Of a stretch of 17,993 nt of DNA, positions 16,008-17,993 are shown piece after piece. The position numbers and the translations under genes were made by a program. The stretch is taken from the NCBI GenBank assembly GCA_022360075.1, contig JAKSDN010000605.1, positions 1-17,993 on the forward strand, read 5' to 3'. The DNA is from Kiloniellales bacterium (GTDB lineage: Bacteria > Pseudomonadota > Alphaproteobacteria > Kiloniellales > JAKSDN01). A model generated the notes under the pieces. That model was not told where the DNA came from. It saw only the letters and a list, made by a program, of their open reading frames with translations, and did no database searches. Position 1 is the first letter of the stretch. Each line of letters starts with the position of its first letter.

Positions 16008-16251
16008 GAAAGGAACAGAGGCCCCAGGCCTCCGCCCGGGAAAACCGCTTTCTTAGCCGGATGACCTTCACGTCGGACCGGAGACGAATCGCATCGACGT
16101 GCCCCGCCCGCGACCGCAACCAGTCACGGCAGTAGCTCCCGTCTCGGCGTAGGAACTCCCAGGCCCAGGACGAACGCGTGTGAAACTGCGTATAGTCATA
16201 GACTTGAAGCGGGATCGGCCAAGTCTGCAACAGCTGTCTTAGGGGATGCAT
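15982..16251 (-). CDS. DUF6499 N-terminal part of FseA-like activator (89-aa unshifted product)
   Basis: An 89-aa ORF that matches the DUF6499 'transcriptional regulator domain', equivalent to Msi172 of ICEMlSymR7A. Typical residues are YDYTQFHTRSSWAWEFLRRD (about 18-37), then YCRDWLRSRAG and AEAWGLCSF (about 73-81). Normal reading then gives RGPLAERT and a stop at 15982. A +1 shift at the TTT of CSF gives SFVDPSLNGLEADVFW and joins the DUF2285 part, making a full-length activator of about 270 residues once the later frame break is also corrected. GGAGG stands 6 bases before the ATG at 16251, and a 9-bp hairpin lies just upstream of that. No quorum-sensing box was recognised upstream. Confidence 0.8.
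   Translation of the reverse strand: MHPLRQLLQTWPIPLQVYDYTQFHTRSSWAWEFLRRDGSYCRDWLRSRAGHVDAIRLRSDVKVIRLRKRFSRAEAWGLCSFRGPLAERT
16008..16014 (-). promoter_or_regulatory. Candidate programmed +1 ribosomal frameshift site (TCC TTT C)
   Basis: On the coding strand the zero frame reads TGT TCC TTT CGT GGA. Slipping tRNA-Phe by one base from TTT (16011-16009) to TTC (16010-16008) places GTG (16007) in the decoding site and joins the DUF6499 frame to the DUF2285 frame. Published work on FseA of ICEMlSymR7A describes the same UUU-to-UUC slip in a conserved motif at this domain junction. The sequence match at the slip codon and the domain order are seen here; that it works is inferred. Confidence 0.75.
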
Positions 16252-16270
16252 TTGCCGCCTCCATGGCGCT

Positions 16271-16292
16271 GGACGGCCGACTCCGGCCGTCC
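16271..16292 (-). repeat. 9-bp inverted repeat upstream of the FseA-like start
   Basis: GGACGGCCG (16271-16279) and CGGCCGTCC (16284-16292) form a perfect 9-bp stem with a 4-base loop. In the minus-strand transcript it ends 8 bases before the GGAGG ribosome-binding site of the FseA-like gene. It could be an operator, a leader hairpin or a weak terminator for plus-strand transcripts. Confidence 0.6.
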
Positions 16293-16515
16293 GTTTCTCC
16301 AGACCACCCCCAAATTCCGATCAGGCTTTTATCCATCTCCCTTCACCCCACGCTGCCCGGTTTCTTAATCGAGCCACTAAAGGATTATGCCCGCATTAGT
16401 AGCGCACGAATGTGACCAAACCGTGTCCATTCTCGTTGTTTCACTAAGCCTTAGGCCAGGCGCTTGAGAGAAACTCAGACCTGTTCCCAGCAAGTCGAGC
16501 ACGCCCCGAGGCCAC

Positions 16516-16564
16516 GTCAAGGCGGGCCTGAAGGCCCCCGCCTTCGGCGGCTGTTGGCCTTGAC
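16516..16564. repeat. Three-way-junction-like inverted repeat
   Basis: An outer 8-bp stem GTCAAGGC (16516-16523) / GCCTTGAC (16557-16564) encloses two adjacent hairpins: GGGCC-TGAA-GGCCC (16524-16537) and CCGCC-TTC-GGCGG (16538-16550). The stems follow each other without spacing, leaving CTGTTG unpaired. All stems are perfect. It may be a structured RNA, a DNA cruciform recognised by a protein, or a remnant of a replication or transfer site. Confidence 0.6.
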
Positions 16565-16676
16565 CCGACCTCTCAACGGGCGCGCTTGTTGGCTCCCAAG
16601 AAGTCGACGGACAGCCGCGGCTCGCATGAGCCACTGATCTTCGAAGACATCAATCACCCGACCCAAGTGCAGCAAT

Positions 16677-16702
16677 GCTCCCGCGCCCGAAGGCGCGGGA
16701 GC
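16677..16702 (-). terminator. Hairpin terminator after DUF736
   Basis: GCTCCCGCGCC (16677-16687) and GGCGCGGGAGC (16692-16702) pair perfectly over 11 bp. In the minus-strand transcript the loop is UUCG closed by C-G, an extra-stable tetraloop. It begins 14 bases after the DUF736 stop. There is no clear U run after it, so it may act as an RNA 3' end stabiliser or a weak intrinsic terminator. Confidence 0.6.
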
Positions 16703-16715
16703 CGTGGTGAGGCCG

Positions 16716-17039
16716 TCAGTCGGCCGGGTTCCAGATGACCGCGAAGACGTCCGGGTCGTCCTGGCCGGCGGCGCGGCCGAGGTTGGCGTAGAGCTTACGG
16801 GGGCCGAACTCCGGCGTCGCCAGGCTCAGGCTGACGTACTCCTTGCCGGAGGTCTCGCCGGTGCGGCGCCAGCCCGCGCCGATCTCGACGCCCTGGGCCA
16901 TGACCCGATAGTCGGGCTGGTTCTCGGCGCTCTTGGAGCGGTTCGGCACGATCTCGATCTCGGCTCGGATGCTGAGGGTCTTGAGATGTCCCTTGAAACC
17001 GCCGTTCTCCTGCTTGGTGACGTAGCCGATAGCTGCCAT
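16716..17039 (-). CDS. DUF736 domain-containing protein
   Basis: A 107-aa protein of the DUF736 family, common on alphaproteobacterial ICEs and plasmids. It starts MAAIGYVTKQENGGFKGHLK and carries the typical YRVMAQGVEIGAGW (about residues 44-57) and YVSLSLATPEFGPRKLYANL (about 68-87) segments. The protein is small, without membrane segments, probably cytoplasmic, function unknown. GGAGGA stands 7 bases before the ATG at 17039. The frame stays open upstream to 17408, but that extension is noncoding Arg/Pro-rich sequence read through inverted repeats. A strong hairpin follows the stop, so it probably forms its own transcription unit. Confidence 0.9.
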   Translation of the reverse strand: MAAIGYVTKQENGGFKGHLKTLSIRAEIEIVPNRSKSAENQPDYRVMAQGVEIGAGWRRTGETSGKEYVSLSLATPEFGPRKLYANLGRAAGQDDPDVFAVIWNPAD

Positions 17040-17400
17040 TGATCTGTCCTCCGTTTCGGGCAGGGGGCCCATCCCCCTGCGATGCCAGACCGTCGATGGC
17101 GGGCGGAGGGCCGGTGAACCGCGAAGCGGCCGAAGCGACAGCGGAGGACCCGACCGGGTGGCTTTTTTGAGAGCGAAGCGGGCGCGAGGAATACGCCGCA
17201 GCCCTCGAAGAGGGCGAAGGCGTAAGGGGAAAAAAGCTACCTGCGACGGTTTCGCCGGACCGGCACCAGCCATAGGTCTGAACGGCACGCAGGGGGATGA
17301 GCCCCGCCCGTCAGAATGACAAAACACGGCAGGTCGCCTTCGTAGCAAAGCATGAAACGGGCTTTTCCGGCCCATTGGACCGGCGAGTTCCGAGCTCAGA
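17040..17400. other. Noncoding leader region of DUF736 with nested inverted repeats
   Basis: No gene is supported here. The stretch holds a perfect 8-bp hairpin GCAGGGGG/CCCCCTGC (17060-17080) that ends 7 bases upstream of the DUF736 ribosome-binding site. It also holds a long imperfect inverted repeat (17057-17091 with 17275-17310) and a nested hairpin element (17157-17241). The 17060-17080 hairpin and the long-range pairing use the same bases and so exclude each other. The DUF736 promoter should lie in or beyond this region. Confidence 0.55.
17157..17241. repeat. Nested hairpin element with T6/A6 arms
   Basis: GGTGGCTTTTTT (17157-17168) pairs with AAAAAAGCTACC (17230-17241), complete if a G-U pair is allowed in the plus-strand RNA. 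Inside it TACGCC (17192-17197) pairs with GGCGTA (17219-17224), and GCCCTC-GAA-GAGGGC (17201-17215) forms the tip with a 3x3 internal loop between them. The three stems are nested, which suggests a structured RNA or protein-bound DNA element. Confidence 0.5.
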
Positions 17401-17521
17401 ATCTGCACGACTATCTACGCGCCCGCACTGAAGCGCGGCTATCTCTACAAAGTCATGGATTTGCGGCGGGACTTGTGCCGGGTAGCCTCAGACTGGGCTG
17501 ACCTCAGCGAAAGGGAACGCA

Positions 17522-17555
17522 CAGCCTGAGCCTGGCGACGCCGGAGTTCGGCCCC
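17522..17555 (+). repeat. 34-bp inverted copy of a DUF736 internal segment
   Basis: This stretch is identical over 34 bp to the sense strand of the DUF736 gene at 16833-16800, but on the opposite strand. In translation it reads SLSLATPEFGP. The flanking DNA does not continue the match: downstream it breaks down after a short similar stretch (GCAAGCTC), and upstream nothing matches. It is a fragment from rearrangement or a remnant of a second DUF736 gene, not a working gene. Confidence 0.8.
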
Positions 17556-17702
17556 GCAAGCTCCGTTAGGTCACGGGGCTACGTTCTGCTGGCATCGCCC
17601 AGACGGAAGCGGTTGCTGCAGGCCCATTCCTGCCCCCGGAGCGGACTGAGCAGCGAGCGAATTGCGGTCGACAGAGATACAGGCCACGGTGAAGATGCCA
17701 AG
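17556..17702. other. Unassigned stretch before the right-edge ORF
   Basis: The frame of the right-edge membrane ORF stays open through this stretch back to 17502, but I see no start with a ribosome-binding site and no recognised protein. Minus-strand frames (17566-17958 and overlapping ones) are also open and unconvincing. No repeat or RNA gene is apparent. Confidence 0.4.
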
Positions 17703-17993
17703 ATGTTGGAGATGCTGAGACGAGAACGCCTGCTTCTGGTCCTGGAGCTCGCAGCCGTGGCCGTGGGACTTGCCATGGTCGTCGTGCCGGCTTGGCTTCT
17801 GTCGGGCGTCCTGGAGGACGAGGCAGACGCAGGGCGCAAGCTCCATATCGGCGTGAACTACGAGAAGTGCACCGAGGCCCGCGAGCCCTTGCTATCACTT
17901 CGAAGAAGCAGCGAGGACGCCGTGGCGGTCGAGCTGCACTTCGTGAATTGGCGGTCATTCGCCGATAGCTGCGAGCGCCTCTCCATCGACGTA
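17703..17993 (+). CDS. Putative membrane-anchored protein, partial at the right edge
   Basis: An open frame of at least 97 codons from an ATG at 17703 to the window end. It starts MLEMLRRER, followed by a strong hydrophobic segment (LLLVLELAAVAVGLAMVVVP, about residues 10-29), a signal anchor with positive residues on the inside. An acidic linker and a soluble part follow (KLHIGVNYEKCTEAREPLLS, VELHFVNWRSFADSC). I do not recognise the family. ATG codons at 17703 and 17712 are both possible, and neither has a good ribosome-binding site. Several minus-strand frames overlap, so the strand choice rests on the membrane segment. Confidence 0.45.
   Translation, partial: MLEMLRRERLLLVLELAAVAVGLAMVVVPAWLLSGVLEDEADAGRKLHIGVNYEKCTEAREPLLSLRRSSEDAVAVELHFVNWRSFADSCERLSIDV

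Larger units (their letters stand above)
16252..16715. other. Noncoding interval between DUF736 and the FseA-like gene
   Basis: These 464 bp have no credible gene; an 85-aa minus-strand frame at 16377-16634 has no family resemblance and contains palindromic DNA. The interval holds a 9-bp hairpin at 16271-16292, an 11-nt palindrome CTAAGCCTTAG at 16444-16454, a three-way-junction-like inverted repeat at 16516-16564, and a terminator-like hairpin at 16677-16702. The promoter of the FseA-like gene should lie in it, but I could not point to a convincing one. Confidence 0.6.

Noticed and set aside
16377..16634. 85-aa minus-strand ORF in the gap between DUF736 and the FseA-like gene
   Set aside because: No family resemblance, composition follows the palindromic DNA, no supporting start signal.
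16660..16680. Half of a TraR-type box (AGTGCAGCAATGC)
   Set aside because: Only one half-site resembles the known dyad and the other half is missing; it also overlaps the terminator-like hairpin.
17040..17408. N-terminal extension of DUF736 to a 230-aa protein
   Set aside because: The extension is Arg/Pro-rich, runs through inverted repeats, and the internal ATG has an ideal ribosome-binding site and the family start.
17566..17958. Overlapping minus-strand ORFs at the right edge
   Set aside because: Three frames are open at once, none with motifs; the plus-strand frame with a clear membrane segment is more credible.

Overview
The window looks like the conjugation core of an integrative and conjugative element (ICE), or less likely a plasmid, from a GC-rich alphaproteobacterium. 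The evidence is a P-type trb mating-pore operon (traG, a CopG-like gene, trbB-C-D-E-J-L), a DUF3363-type relaxase, a TraF peptidase, and the small ICE families DUF2840, DUF2285, DUF6499 and DUF736. The layout resembles the symbiosis-island ICEs of Mesorhizobium (ICEMlSymR7A type). That assignment rests on recalled family knowledge, not on a search. No integrase, att site, quorum-sensing gene or replication gene is in view.

Layout, left to right. Positions 1-7839 hold the minus-strand transfer operon traG > CopG-like > trbB > trbC > trbD > trbE > trbJ > trbL (trbL runs off the left edge), with overlapping or nearly touching genes. Positions 7840-8125 are an AT-richer intergenic region that probably carries the divergent promoters. 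Positions 8126-11838 hold two plus-strand genes that are not part of the transfer machinery: an exported protein of unknown function and an 860-aa superfamily 2 helicase whose C-terminus looks like a PD-(D/E)XK-type nuclease fold. They sit between traG and the relaxase gene and look like cargo, possibly defence. Positions 11903-15297 hold the minus-strand DNA-processing operon: winged-helix excisionase-like gene > DUF2840 > traF > a 59-aa ORF > relaxase. Positions 15431-16251 hold its probable activator, an FseA-like gene split over frames. Positions 16252-16715 and 17040-17700 are largely noncoding and rich in inverted repeats, on either side of a DUF736 gene (16716-17039). A membrane-protein ORF runs off the right edge.

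How the parts fit: the excisionase-like protein would promote excision, and the relaxase would nick and pilot the DNA. TraG would couple it to the Trb pore, built from pilin TrbC (matured by TraF), ATPases TrbB and TrbE, and TrbD/J/L.

The most interesting observation is the regulator upstream of the excisionase-like gene. A DUF6499 ORF passes into a DUF2285 ORF by a +1 shift at TTT-C. This is the arrangement for which programmed tRNA-Phe slippage (UUU to UUC) was described for FseA of ICEMlSymR7A. A second +1 break, inside the DUF2285 part at a G run, has no such precedent and is either a disabling mutation or a sequence error.
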